From assembly GCF_019097845.1 (NCBI RefSeq), contig NZ_JAHRGM010000056.1, forward strand, positions 1 through 64,000: DNA of 64,000 nt, given 5' to 3'. Shown piece after piece: positions 51,992 through 61,184 of this stretch. The position numbers and the translations under genes were made by a program. This DNA is from Sphingobium sp. AS12. Its GTDB lineage: Bacteria; Pseudomonadota; Alphaproteobacteria; Sphingomonadales; Sphingomonadaceae. Position 1 is the stretch's first letter, and every line of letters starts with the position of its first letter. The notes under the pieces were generated by a model. That model saw nothing but the letters and a program-made list of their open reading frames with translations, was not told where the DNA came from and searched no databases.

Positions 51992-52704
51992 GTCAGCGCA
52001 CTCCGGCAAGCCAGCACCACTGGCCCTAAAATATCCGCAAAGCGCCGCTGCCCCGCTGCGTCCCCCACCAGATCCTGCCGCATCTCGATCCCCAGATAGG
52101 GGATGCCGTTGGCCTCGGCATGGCGGTTCATCGTCGCGTTCAATTGCTTGCCCGAATAGGGCAACTGGTCCCCGACGATCAGCCCCGCCGCCTCCAGCAA
52201 CGGGATTGCGATCCGCGCAGCGCGATCATCCTCATTATACAGCACGCCAATCTCCCAAGGCCGTTGCTGCCCCGGATCGCTAGCCAGATGCGGCGTGAAG
52301 CTATGCACCGACAGGATGAACGGCGCGGTCATCGCCGCCAGCAGCCGCTCGACCTGATGATGATAGGGGTGGTGGAAACGCACCATCCGCTGCGCCAGAT
52401 CGGCGTCGCGATTGCCGGGAATGGCATGGCCGTCGCTCATCACCGACAACAGACCCGGCGCATCCGCTTCGCGATTAAGATCGATCACCAGCCGCGATAC
52501 ACCGCCCAATATTGCGGTGCAGCCCAGTTGCGCAGCCAGCAGAGTGCTGACCTCCGCCACGCCGATGTCGATGGCGATATGATTGGCCAGCAATGCCGGG
52601 TCGATGCCCAGGTCGATATCGTCCGGCACCCGCGCCGACGCATGATCGGCGATGATCAGCACGTCCAGACCGCCGCCGTCAATCTGGGTGAAAGCCTCGC
52701 TCAT
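51988..52704 (-). CDS. N-formylglutamate amidohydrolase family protein
   Basis: 238 residues from the ATG at 52704 (ATGA overlap with ispE). DVLIIADHASARVPDDI, SRLVIDLNRE, ILSVHSFTPHL, LPYSGKQLNATMNRHAEANGIPYLGIEMRQDLVGD match the FGase family, which cleaves N-formylglutamate or related amides. The substrate is unproven. Confidence 0.9.
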   Translation of the reverse strand: MSEAFTQIDGGGLDVLIIADHASARVPDDIDLGIDPALLANHIAIDIGVAEVSTLLAAQLGCTAILGGVSRLVIDLNREADAPGLLSVMSDGHAIPGNRDADLAQRMVRFHHPYHHQVERLLAAMTAPFILSVHSFTPHLASDPGQQRPWEIGVLYNEDDRAARIAIPLLEAAGLIVGDQLPYSGKQLNATMNRHAEANGIPYLGIEMRQDLVGDAAGQRRFADILGPVVLACRSALT

Positions 52705-53546
52705 GCCGCCCTGATCCGCGTTTCCATCATCCACCAGTCGCGATGCGCCGCCTGCACCGCCATCGCCGCGTCGGCCATGGCCGCATCGCTGTCGAACAGC
52801 GCAAAGCAGGTCGCGCCGGACCCCGACATGCGCGCCAGCCGCAACCCCTCATGCCCCTCCAATGCGGTCAACACCTGCGCAATCACCGGAGCCGCCGCGA
52901 CGGCTGGTGCTTCCAGATCATTGCGCCCCTGCGCCACCAGCGCCTCAAGACTTGCCGCATCCAGCGGCCCGCGATCCACCCGGTCCCAACCGCTGAAAAC
53001 CTGCGCCGTCGACAGGCCGACCCCCGGATTGACGAGCAGCATCGGCATCCCCTCCAGCCCCTCGACCCAGTGCCGCCGCAGCCCTTCGCCGCGCCCCGTC
53101 ACCATCTGCGTCACACTGGCGACGCAAGCCGGGACGTCAGACCCCAGATCGAGCGCCAGTCCCGCCAGTTCCTCCGCCTCTATCCGCACGTCCCACAACC
53201 GCGCCAGCAACCGCAGCGTCGCGGCCGCATCTGCCGATCCGCCGCCAATGCCCGACGCCACCGGCAATATCTTGGTCAGGCGGATCGCCGCGCCGCGCTG
53301 GTCGCCAAGATAGCTCTGCAACGCCCGCGCCGCTTTCACCACCAGATTGCCCGGCCCTGCCTCCAGCGCCCCGCCGAACGGCCCGTCGATGATGAGGTCG
53401 ATCGCCCCGTCATCGGTCGCCACCGCGCTCAGCCGGTCGCCATGCTCGGCAAAGGCGAACAGGCTTTCCAGCGCATGATAGCCATCGTCCCGCCGCGCCC
53501 GCACATGCAGAGCGACATTGACCTTGGCATAGGCGGTTTCGATCAT
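52701..53546 (-). CDS. ispE: 4-diphosphocytidyl-2-C-methyl-D-erythritol kinase
   Basis: GHMP kinase of the MEP isoprenoid pathway. 281 residues from the ATG at 53546 (MIETAYAKVNVALHV); an ATG at 53576 adds ten residues. KILPVASGIGGGSADAAATLRLL is the ATP-binding motif and MSGSGATCFALF the third. Sits in the overlapping minus-strand run. Confidence 0.93.
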   Translation of the reverse strand: MIETAYAKVNVALHVRARRDDGYHALESLFAFAEHGDRLSAVATDDGAIDLIIDGPFGGALEAGPGNLVVKAARALQSYLGDQRGAAIRLTKILPVASGIGGGSADAAATLRLLARLWDVRIEAEELAGLALDLGSDVPACVASVTQMVTGRGEGLRRHWVEGLEGMPMLLVNPGVGLSTAQVFSGWDRVDRGPLDAASLEALVAQGRNDLEAPAVAAAPVIAQVLTALEGHEGLRLARMSGSGATCFALFDSDAAMADAAMAVQAAHRDWWMMETRIRAA

Positions 53547-53562
53547 CAGACCCGCGTCCAGA

Positions 53563-55230
53563 TCAGGGTGCGGCATATTCTGGCTTCAATCCCTGCTCGA
53601 CCTTCGCGGCGATCCGCGCCGCGCCATCCCCCTGCGCGAACAGCGACGCCGCCGCCCAGGCATAGCGCGCCTCGTACCGTCGCCCCGCGCTCCACAGCGC
53701 ATCGCCCAAATGTTCGTTGATCGTCGCATCGCCCGGCGCACCCGCCGCCGCGCGCTCCAGCACCGGCACCGCGCCCGCGACATCGCCGGTCACATAATGC
53801 GCCCAGCCCAGCGAATCGGCGATCGAGGCATCCTGGGGTTTGAGCGCACTGGCCTTGCGGATCAGTTCCAGCGCGGCCGTCACATTCTGCCGCCGCTCGA
53901 TCTGCGCATAGCCCAGATAGTTCAGCACCATCGGTTCATTGGGGGCCAGCGCCGCCGCCCGCTCCAGCACGCCCCGCGCCTCCTCCCAGCGTTTGCCCTG
54001 TTCCAGTGCGCTCCCCTCGAACAGCAGCAGCGCCCAGGGCAGTTCACCCTCGCCATAGCCCGCCTGCGCCGCCCGGAACGCCGCCGCCGCGCCGTCAAAA
54101 TCATCCATATCCGCCAGCAACCGCCCCAGCCGCACCTGCCGTTCGCTCCCCGCACCGGGTTCCGCCGCCAGCGATCGTGCCAGCGCCAGCGCCGCCTGCG
54201 TTTCGCCCGCCGCCGCCAGCGCATCGACCAGTTCCGCCTGCCCCAGCGCGCCATACCAGCCATCGACCGGCACCTTGCGCGCTTCGGCTATGCCACCCTG
54301 CGCCAGCCCGCCCGCACTCAGCAGCCGCGCCGCCGCCAGCTGCGCCTCCGCCCCGCCCGGATCGGCAAAGGTCGCGGTCCGCGCCAGCCGGATGCCCATC
54401 GCCGAGCCGCTGGGGTCAGACGCCACATCAACCGCCAGCCGCGAGAGCAGCCGGGCATAGCCCTGCACCGGCGTCACCGCCGCCACCTTCGCCTTGCCCC
54501 GCGCGAGGTCAGTCCGCGCCCGCGCAAAGGCCGCTTCGCCCGGCGGCAACAGCATCAGCGCCTCGGCCTTCGCACCGCGCCCTGCCAGTTGCGCCGCCAG
54601 CGTCAGCCGCAACGCCGCACTCTCCCCGCCCCGCAGGGCAATCGCCCGCCGGATCGCCGGCACCGCCGCGGTCAGATCGCCGCGCCCGAGCGCCTGCAAC
54701 GCCACATGCTCATCGACATAACGCTGCGCCAGCGCGGCAAAACGGTCCTGCCCCGCCACCACCGGCGCGGCATAATGCCCCTCGCCCAGGCTGATCCAGC
54801 TGGTGATGATGGGCGCGAGGAAGGAGAAATTCCCTTCCTCCACCATCCGCGCCGTCAGCGTCCGCGCGCCCGCCCAGTCCTTGCGCCCCAGCGCCTCGCC
54901 GATCAGCAGCAGCGTGCCGTCGCGCGGCAGCGCGCCCTGCGCCTCCAGCAATGCCGCCGATCGCAGCGCCAGCGCCCGGTCGCCGCTTTCCAGCGCCTGG
55001 ACATAGGATCGCCGCGCCACCTCGACACTGGCCGGATCAAGCGTCAGCGCCGCGCGATAGCTGTCCACCGCCAGCCCCATCGCCCCATCCCCGTCCGCCA
55101 GCCGCGCCCGTGCATAGGCGTGCAGCGCGCCCTGGGGATCGACCGACGCCCCGGCGGGCACCGCCACCGGGACTGTCAGCAGGACGAACGGGATCAGGCG
55201 CTTACATATTGGGATAGTTCGGTCCTCCAC
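53563..55230 (-). CDS. Exported TPR-repeat protein
   Basis: About 555 residues from the GTG at 55230, overlapping the ETF-QO stop by 29 nt. A hydrophobic signal-like segment (LIPFVLLTVPVAVPAGAS) is followed by many tetratricopeptide repeats (e.g. ALALRSAALLEAQGALPRDGTLLLIGEALGRKDWAGA, AAAFRAAQAGYGEGELPWALLLFEGSALEQG, ERAAALAPNEPMVLNYLGYAQIERRQ). Probably a periplasmic scaffold. The exact start is uncertain. Confidence 0.85.
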   Translation of the reverse strand: MEDRTIPICKRLIPFVLLTVPVAVPAGASVDPQGALHAYARARLADGDGAMGLAVDSYRAALTLDPASVEVARRSYVQALESGDRALALRSAALLEAQGALPRDGTLLLIGEALGRKDWAGARTLTARMVEEGNFSFLAPIITSWISLGEGHYAAPVVAGQDRFAALAQRYVDEHVALQALGRGDLTAAVPAIRRAIALRGGESAALRLTLAAQLAGRGAKAEALMLLPPGEAAFARARTDLARGKAKVAAVTPVQGYARLLSRLAVDVASDPSGSAMGIRLARTATFADPGGAEAQLAAARLLSAGGLAQGGIAEARKVPVDGWYGALGQAELVDALAAAGETQAALALARSLAAEPGAGSERQVRLGRLLADMDDFDGAAAAFRAAQAGYGEGELPWALLLFEGSALEQGKRWEEARGVLERAAALAPNEPMVLNYLGYAQIERRQNVTAALELIRKASALKPQDASIADSLGWAHYVTGDVAGAVPVLERAAAGAPGDATINEHLGDALWSAGRRYEARYAWAAASLFAQGDGAARIAAKVEQGLKPEYAAP

Positions 55231-56854
55231 CGCCTTCGGGGACGACCCAGTTGATATTCTGGGTCGGGTCCTTGATGTCGCACGTCTTGCAATGGACGCA
55301 ATTCTGCGCGTTGATCTGGAAGCGGGGATTGCCCTCTTGCTGACCAACCACTTCATAGACGCCCGCAGGACAATAGCGCTGCGCCGGCTCGTCATAAAGG
55401 GGCAGATTGTAGCTGATCGGGATCGCAGGATCCTTCAGCTGCAAATGGACCGGCTGGTCCTCCTCGTGATTGGTGTTCGACAGAAACACCGAAGAGAGGC
55501 GATCGAAACTCACCACGCCATCGGGCTTGGGATAGACGATCTTTTCGCAGGCATCCTTGGGCCAGATCTTCTCATTGTCCGGCTTGTGCTTCATCGTGAA
55601 AGGCAGGCCGATCTTGAGCGTCCGCATCCACATGTCGATGCCCGCCAGCGCGGTCCCGATCGTGCCGCCGAACTTGCTCAACAGCGGCTCGGCATTTTTG
55701 ACCAGCTTCAGTTCATCCGCGATCCAGCTGGAGCGCACCACATCTTCATAGTCGGTCAGCACATCGCTGCCGCGCTGGTTCTGCACCGCGGCAAAGGCCG
55801 CTTCTGCCGCCAGCATACCGGACTTCATCGCCGTATGCGTGCCCTTGATCCGCGGCACGTTCACAAAGCCCGCCGAACAGCCGATCAGCGCGCCGCCGGG
55901 GAACACCAGCTTGGGAATGGACTGCCAGCCGCCCTCGTTGATCGCGCGCGCGCCGTAAGAGACGCGCCGACCGCCTTCGAGATATTTGCGGATCTCCGGG
56001 TGCTGCTTCCAGCGCTGAAACTCCTCGAACGGATAGAGATGCGGGTTGCGATAGCCCAGCCCGACGACAAAGCCCAATGCCACCTGGCCATTGGCCTGAT
56101 GATAGAGGAACCCGCCGCCATAGGCATCGGTCAGCGGCCAGCCCTGCGAATGGATCACCAGGCCCGGCTTGTGCATGGCAGGATCAATGTCCCACAATTC
56201 CTTCATGCCCAAGCCATAGACCTGCGGCTCGCAGTCCACGTCCAGCGCAAACTGGCGCTTCAATATCTTGGTCAGGTGGCCGCGCGCGCCTTCGGCAAAG
56301 AAAGTATATTTCGCGTGCAGCTCCAGGCCGGGCTGATAATCGCCCTTATGATTACCCTCCCGATCGACGCCCATGTCGCCGGTGGCCACGCCCTTCACGC
56401 TGCCATCCTCATTGTAGAGAATCTCGGCGGCGGCAAAGCCTGGGAAAATCTCGACGCCCAGCTCTTCGGCCTGCTCCGCCAGCCAGCGGCAGAGGTTACC
56501 CAGCGATCCGGTATAGGTGCCCTTATTGTGCATCCAGCCCGGCGTCATGATGTGCGGCATCGCCATCTTGCCGCTCTTGGTCAGGAACCAGTGCTGATTG
56601 TCGGTCACCGGCGTCTCTGCCAGCGAACAGCCCATGTCGCGCCATTCCGGCAGCAATTCGTCCAGCGCCTTCGGGTCGATCACTGCGCCCGAAAGGATAT
56701 GGGCGCCGATTTCGGACCCTTTTTCCAGCACGCACACGGCCAGTTCTTGCCCGGCGTCATTGGCCAGCTGTTTCAGCCGGATTGCCGCTGACAATCCCGC
56801 CGGTCCCCCACCGACGATGACCACGTCATAGGGCATCGATTCCCGTTCGCTCAT
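55202..56854 (-). CDS. Electron transfer flavoprotein-ubiquinone oxidoreductase
   Basis: 550 residues. FAD motif YDVVIVGGGPAGLSAAIRL at the N-terminus, membrane-binding ubiquinone loop, and a C-terminal 4Fe-4S site: NCVHCKTCDIKDPTQNINWVVPEGGGGPNYP. It passes electrons from acyl-CoA and amino-acid dehydrogenases to ubiquinone. Divergent from the UDG-like gene, with about 130 nt between them. Confidence 0.95.
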   Translation of the reverse strand: MSERESMPYDVVIVGGGPAGLSAAIRLKQLANDAGQELAVCVLEKGSEIGAHILSGAVIDPKALDELLPEWRDMGCSLAETPVTDNQHWFLTKSGKMAMPHIMTPGWMHNKGTYTGSLGNLCRWLAEQAEELGVEIFPGFAAAEILYNEDGSVKGVATGDMGVDREGNHKGDYQPGLELHAKYTFFAEGARGHLTKILKRQFALDVDCEPQVYGLGMKELWDIDPAMHKPGLVIHSQGWPLTDAYGGGFLYHQANGQVALGFVVGLGYRNPHLYPFEEFQRWKQHPEIRKYLEGGRRVSYGARAINEGGWQSIPKLVFPGGALIGCSAGFVNVPRIKGTHTAMKSGMLAAEAAFAAVQNQRGSDVLTDYEDVVRSSWIADELKLVKNAEPLLSKFGGTIGTALAGIDMWMRTLKIGLPFTMKHKPDNEKIWPKDACEKIVYPKPDGVVSFDRLSSVFLSNTNHEEDQPVHLQLKDPAIPISYNLPLYDEPAQRYCPAGVYEVVGQQEGNPRFQINAQNCVHCKTCDIKDPTQNINWVVPEGGGGPNYPNM

Positions 56855-56982
56855 AAACCCTCCAATGGGCCACCGGCGGGCTGCACCCCGTCCATCCAGT
56901 CGCCTTATTACTCCAACACTTTACCAGCCATGGCGATGAAGAATCTTGACCCCCTCGTCAACCTCTGGCCCTAGATGATCGT

Positions 56983-57714
56983 ATGCGGGGTGAATTGCAG
57001 GATCATACGGCGGCTGCCGACGCCTATATGGCGTGGTGGACGCTCGCGGGCGTGGATGGCGCCGTGGCCGAATCGCCGGTCAACTGGCTGCGTCCTGTGA
57101 CTGCCGCCGATCCTAAAGCGACGATTCGCGCCGTCCCGGTGTCCGCCACCATTGAAAAAAAGCCTCAAAGCCTCGATTCGTTCCTCGGCTGGCTTGCGAC
57201 CGATCCCGAACAGCCCGAACGACGCTGGCCCGGCGCACCCATATTGCCAATGGGTGGCGAGGGCGCCTCGCTGATGGTTGTCACCGACCTGCCCGACCCG
57301 GCGGACATGGCGGCGGGGCAATTGCTGGCCGATCGCGCAGGCGCGCTGTTCGACGCGATGCTGCGCGCGATAGGGCTGGACCGCTCCACCATTCATCTGG
57401 CTTCGCTTTTCACCGCCCGTCCGCCTGGCGGCATGATGGAGGCATCTGATCTTTCCACCGTCGCCGACCGGATGCGCGCCCATGTCGCGCTGGCCCGGCC
57501 CCGTCGTCTGCTGCTGCTGGGCGATCGGACGATCCGTGCGCTGCTTCCGACGGATGCCGCCACGACCGCCGATGGTTTACGCGACTTTAACCATGAAGGC
57601 GGCATTGTGCCTGCCGTCGCCACATTTCATCCCCGCCTGCTGCTGACCCAGCCAGCGGCGAAAGCGGAATGCTGGCGCGCCCTGCAAAGCCTGATCGAGG
57701 AAGTCCGCCCGTGA
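56983..57714 (+). CDS. Uracil-DNA glycosylase-like protein without the Fe-S cysteines
   Basis: 243 residues. The region from MVVTDLPDPADM through LFDAMLRAIGLDRSTIHLASLFTARPPGG to TFHPRLLLTQPAAKAECWRAL follows the family-4 type UDG plan (H-P-x-x-L-L near the end). Only one cysteine is present (AECW), so the 4Fe-4S cluster of family 4 is absent, and the first catalytic loop is changed. Activity is therefore doubtful. Coupled to the transglycosylase (GTGA overlap). Confidence 0.75.
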   Translation: MRGELQDHTAAADAYMAWWTLAGVDGAVAESPVNWLRPVTAADPKATIRAVPVSATIEKKPQSLDSFLGWLATDPEQPERRWPGAPILPMGGEGASLMVVTDLPDPADMAAGQLLADRAGALFDAMLRAIGLDRSTIHLASLFTARPPGGMMEASDLSTVADRMRAHVALARPRRLLLLGDRTIRALLPTDAATTADGLRDFNHEGGIVPAVATFHPRLLLTQPAAKAECWRALQSLIEEVRP

Positions 57715-59504
57715 TTCGTGCCGCGACCCAAATGTCCAGCCTGGCCCTGATGGCGATGGGACTGGCTGCAACGCTGCCCGCCCGTGCCGAAACCGCCCCG
57801 ATTTCTCCCGCGCTCACCGCCGCGCCCGCTTCCCCGCTCCAGATTGGCGACGGGGAAAAGGCCAGCTATCGCGCCATCTTCACCGCTCTTCAGGGCCAGC
57901 AGTGGGCAGAAGCCAGAACGCTGATCAACGCGCTGGATGCGCAGGACGCCATGCGTCCTCTCGCCTTGTCCGAACTCTATCTCGCCAAGGGATCGCCCAA
58001 GGTCGAACTGTTCGACCTGCTCGACCTCATAAACAAGGCCGCCTGGCTGCCCAAGGCGGACCAGCTGTCCCGCCTCGCCGAAAAACGCGGCGCAACCATG
58101 CTGCCCACCCTGCCCCAGGTGCAGAAAATGGTGTGGCTGGGGTCCGCCCCCCGCCGCGAATATGTCGGATCGACCAAGACGGACACGCTGGCGATCGCGC
58201 TGGCGGGCCAGATACAGAATTTCGTCAAGGCCGACGATCCGGTCGGGGCCGAAGCGCTGCTGGCCAATGGCGAAACCGGCCTGACGCCCGAAGGGCTGAC
58301 CGAAGTGCGCCAGCGCGTCGCATGGGCCTATTATATCGAAAATGACGACGCCAATGCCCGCCGCATGGCCGCCCGCGCGCTCGAAACCCGCACGGGTGGC
58401 GACTGGACCGTGCAGGCGCACTGGACCGCAGGCCTTGCCGCATGGCGTCAGAATGACTGCCGCGCCGCTGCCCCTGCGTTTGCTAATGTCGCGGCCTTTG
58501 CCACCAATGCCGACATGCGCGCCGCTGGCGCCTATTGGGCCTCGCGCGCCTACATGGTCTGCGGCGAAGCGCCCAAGGTCGCCAATTATCTCAAACTCGC
58601 CGCCCGTTCGGACGAAACCTTCTATGGGCTGCTGGCGCGCGAATCGCTGGGGATGCCGCTCGGCGCGCCACCGGTCGCGACCCGGTTCGGCCAGGCTGAA
58701 TGGCTGGCGCTCAAGGACAGCCCCAACGCCCGCGCCGCCATCGCCCTCGCCGCGATCGGCGATACCGGCCGCGCCGACGAAATACTGCGCTATCAGGCGA
58801 AGATCGGCGGCACCGGCCAATATGACGCGCTGCTTCGCCTGGCGAGCGCGCTCAACCTGCCCGCGACCCAGCTCTGGCTCGCCCATAATGGCCCGGCCGG
58901 CAAACAACCGGCCAGCTTCGCCCGCTTCCCCGCGCCCGACTGGCGCCCCGATGGCGGCTGGCGGGTCGATCCCTCGCTCATCTACGCCCACACCTTGCAG
59001 GAATCGGGCTTCCGTTCCGATGTCGTGAGCAGCGCGGGCGCGCGTGGCCTGATGCAGGTGCGCCCCGGCACCGGCAGCGACATGGGGCTGGCCTCTGCCG
59101 CGCAACTCTTCGTGCCCTCCACCAACATGGAATTTGGCCAGCGCTATCTCGAAGCGCTGCGCGACATGAGCGCCACCGGCGGCCTGCTGCCCAAGGTGAT
59201 GGCCGCTTACAATGCCGGGCCGTTGCCGGTCGAACGCTGGAACGCGCAGGTCAAGGACAAGGGCGATCCATTGCTGTTCATGGAATCGCTGCCTTATTAT
59301 GAAACCCGCGCCTATGTGAACATCGTCATGCGCAATTACTGGATGTACCAGATCCAGGCGAAGGGGACCGCCGACTGCCTGACCGGCATGGCGCAGGGCA
59401 TGTGGCCGACCTTCCCCAATGCCAAGGGCGTGAAGCTGGTTCGCTTGAGCCAAGCCGATGGCCGCGCCAGCCCCACCGCATCGATGGGCGGCGGGTCCGA
59501 CTGA
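57711..59504 (+). CDS. Lytic murein transglycosylase (Slt type)
   Basis: 597 residues, GTG start overlapping the previous stop. Signal peptide ([19 protein letters not shown]), a superhelical N-terminal domain, and a C-terminal lysozyme-like domain: [31 protein letters not shown], with catalytic Glu at about 431, and [12 protein letters not shown]. Cleaves peptidoglycan with formation of 1,6-anhydro ends, in the periplasm. Confidence 0.93.
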   Translation: MIRAATQMSSLALMAMGLAATLPARAETAPISPALTAAPASPLQIGDGEKASYRAIFTALQGQQWAEARTLINALDAQDAMRPLALSELYLAKGSPKVELFDLLDLINKAAWLPKADQLSRLAEKRGATMLPTLPQVQKMVWLGSAPRREYVGSTKTDTLAIALAGQIQNFVKADDPVGAEALLANGETGLTPEGLTEVRQRVAWAYYIENDDANARRMAARALETRTGGDWTVQAHWTAGLAAWRQNDCRAAAPAFANVAAFATNADMRAAGAYWASRAYMVCGEAPKVANYLKLAARSDETFYGLLARESLGMPLGAPPVATRFGQAEWLALKDSPNARAAIALAAIGDTGRADEILRYQAKIGGTGQYDALLRLASALNLPATQLWLAHNGPAGKQPASFARFPAPDWRPDGGWRVDPSLIYAHTLQESGFRSDVVSSAGARGLMQVRPGTGSDMGLASAAQLFVPSTNMEFGQRYLEALRDMSATGGLLPKVMAAYNAGPLPVERWNAQVKDKGDPLLFMESLPYYETRAYVNIVMRNYWMYQIQAKGTADCLTGMAQGMWPTFPNAKGVKLVRLSQADGRASPTASMGGGSD

Positions 59505-60031
59505 TGCCGATCGACGAAAGCCGGACTTTCCTCCCCGTTCGCATCGCCGTCCTCACCGTATCAGACACCCGCAGCGCGGCGGATGATCGTTCCGGCGACA
59601 CGCTGGTCGAACGACTGGAAAGCGCGGGCCATATATTGGCTGCCCGCTATATCGAGCGCGACGACAAATCCGCCATCGTCGCCCGGCTCCACGCCTGGAT
59701 CGACGACCCGGACATAGACGTCATCCTGATAACCGGCGGCACCGGCGTCACCGGCCGCGACATCACCCCCGAAGCGCTGGCGCAGGTGCAGGACAAGGAA
59801 ATTCCGGGCTTTGGCGAACTGTTCCGCTGGCTCAGCTACCAGACGATCGGCACCTCCACCATCCAGTCCCGCGCCACCGCCTGCGTCGCGCGCGGCACCT
59901 ATATCTTCGCGCTCCCCGGCTCGACTGGCGCCGTGAAAGATGCGTGGGACGGCATATTGGTGAGCCAGCTCGACAGCCGGTTCCGCCCCTGCAATTTCGT
60001 CGAACTGATGCCCCGCCTGACGGAGCGCTGA
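59504..60031 (+). CDS. moaB: Molybdenum cofactor biosynthesis protein MoaB
   Basis: 175 residues from the ATG at 59504 (TGATG coupling). [28 protein letters not shown] and [20 protein letters not shown] are the molybdopterin-binding motifs; [19 protein letters not shown] follows. Adenylates molybdopterin or resembles proteins that do. The transglycosylase neighbour has no obvious pathway link. Confidence 0.92.
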   Translation: MPIDESRTFLPVRIAVLTVSDTRSAADDRSGDTLVERLESAGHILAARYIERDDKSAIVARLHAWIDDPDIDVILITGGTGVTGRDITPEALAQVQDKEIPGFGELFRWLSYQTIGTSTIQSRATACVARGTYIFALPGSTGAVKDAWDGILVSQLDSRFRPCNFVELMPRLTER

Positions 60032-60077
60032 GGCGAACTTGCCATATGCGATATGGGCTAGCTTTACGAACTTCCGG

Positions 60078-60106
60078 TTGACTTTTTGTTCCTTTTATGT
60101 TCTTAT
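60078..60106 (+). promoter_or_regulatory. LexA (SOS) box between -35 and -10 of the radical SAM gene
   Basis: GTTCCTTTTATGTTC (60088-60102) is an exact GTTC-N7-GTTC box. TTGACT (60078-60083) and TCTTAT (60101-60106) are spaced by 17 nt and enclose it. The gene starts at 60114. Confidence 0.75.
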
Positions 60107-60113
60107 CCCTTAC

Positions 60114-61181
60114 ATGGGAATAGAGAAAGGAAGAGGCGCAACATTCAACACGCAAAGTGTGCGTTTTTCCCTGCCCCAACGCGAAACCGACGGAGACTGG
60201 CTCGACGCCGTGGCCGATATTGACGGCCCGGTCCCCCGCCGCCGAACGGAGGTGACGATCGAACATCCCCGCACGATCATCGCCCGCAACACGTCACCCG
60301 ACATCGGTTTCGACCAGTCGATCAACGCCTATCGCGGCTGCGAACATGGCTGCATCTATTGCTACGCCCGCCCGTCCCACGCCTATCATGACCTGTCACC
60401 GGGTCTGGATTTTGAAACGAAGCTGTTTGCCAAGCCCGACGCCGCCAAATTGCTGCGCGCCGAACTGTCGAAGAAAAATTACGCCGTCATGCCCATCGCC
60501 CTGGGTACCAATACCGATCCTTACCAGCCGATCGAGAAGGATTGGGGGATTACGCGGGCCATATTGGAACTGCTGGCGGAATGTCGCCACCCTGTGTTCA
60601 TCACCACCAAATCAGACCGCATCCTGCGCGACATCGACCTGCTTGCCGCCATGGCGCGCGATACGCTCGTGTCGGTCGCAATCTCGGTGACGACGCTGGA
60701 CCCGGCGGTCGCCCGCACACTGGAGCCACGCGCGCCGCATCCGCTACGCCGGGTGGAGGCGATCCGGCGACTGGCGGACGCTGGCGTGCCGGTCTATGCC
60801 AGCCTATCGCCGATCATTCCGGCCATCACCGATCATGAGATTGAGAATATCGTCGCCCGCGTCGCCGCCGCCGGTGCGCGCGAAGTGACCTATATTCCCG
60901 TCCGTCTGCCCCATGAAGTCGCGCCTTTGTTCCGCGCCTGGCTCGCCGCCCATTATCCCGATCGTGCTGCGCGGGTGATGACCATCATCCGCGAATTGCG
61001 CGGCGGGCGTGACAATGACCCCAATTTCGGCAGCCGGATGCGCGGACAAGGCGTGTGGGCCGACCTTATCCGCTCCCGCTTCATCAAGGCCCGCAAGCGC
61101 GCCGGGCTGGGGGACGAACGACTGACCCTGCGCACCGATCTGTTCCGCCCGCCCGAAGGCGCGCAGATGCGGTTGCTATGA
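60114..61181 (+). CDS. Radical SAM protein, PA0069 / spore-photoproduct-lyase-like
   Basis: 355 residues from the ATG at 60114 (the longer frame includes the promoter). Radical SAM cluster YRGCEHGCIYCYARPSHAYHDLSPGLDFETKLFAK, then ALGTNTDPYQPIEK. This group is related to spore photoproduct lyase, and its reaction is unknown. The LexA box directly upstream indicates DNA-damage control and supports a repair role. Ends 3 nt from the convergent dnaE. Confidence 0.88.
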   Translation: MGIEKGRGATFNTQSVRFSLPQRETDGDWLDAVADIDGPVPRRRTEVTIEHPRTIIARNTSPDIGFDQSINAYRGCEHGCIYCYARPSHAYHDLSPGLDFETKLFAKPDAAKLLRAELSKKNYAVMPIALGTNTDPYQPIEKDWGITRAILELLAECRHPVFITTKSDRILRDIDLLAAMARDTLVSVAISVTTLDPAVARTLEPRAPHPLRRVEAIRRLADAGVPVYASLSPIIPAITDHEIENIVARVAAAGAREVTYIPVRLPHEVAPLFRAWLAAHYPDRAARVMTIIRELRGGRDNDPNFGSRMRGQGVWADLIRSRFIKARKRAGLGDERLTLRTDLFRPPEGAQMRLL

Positions 61182-61184
61182 TGA

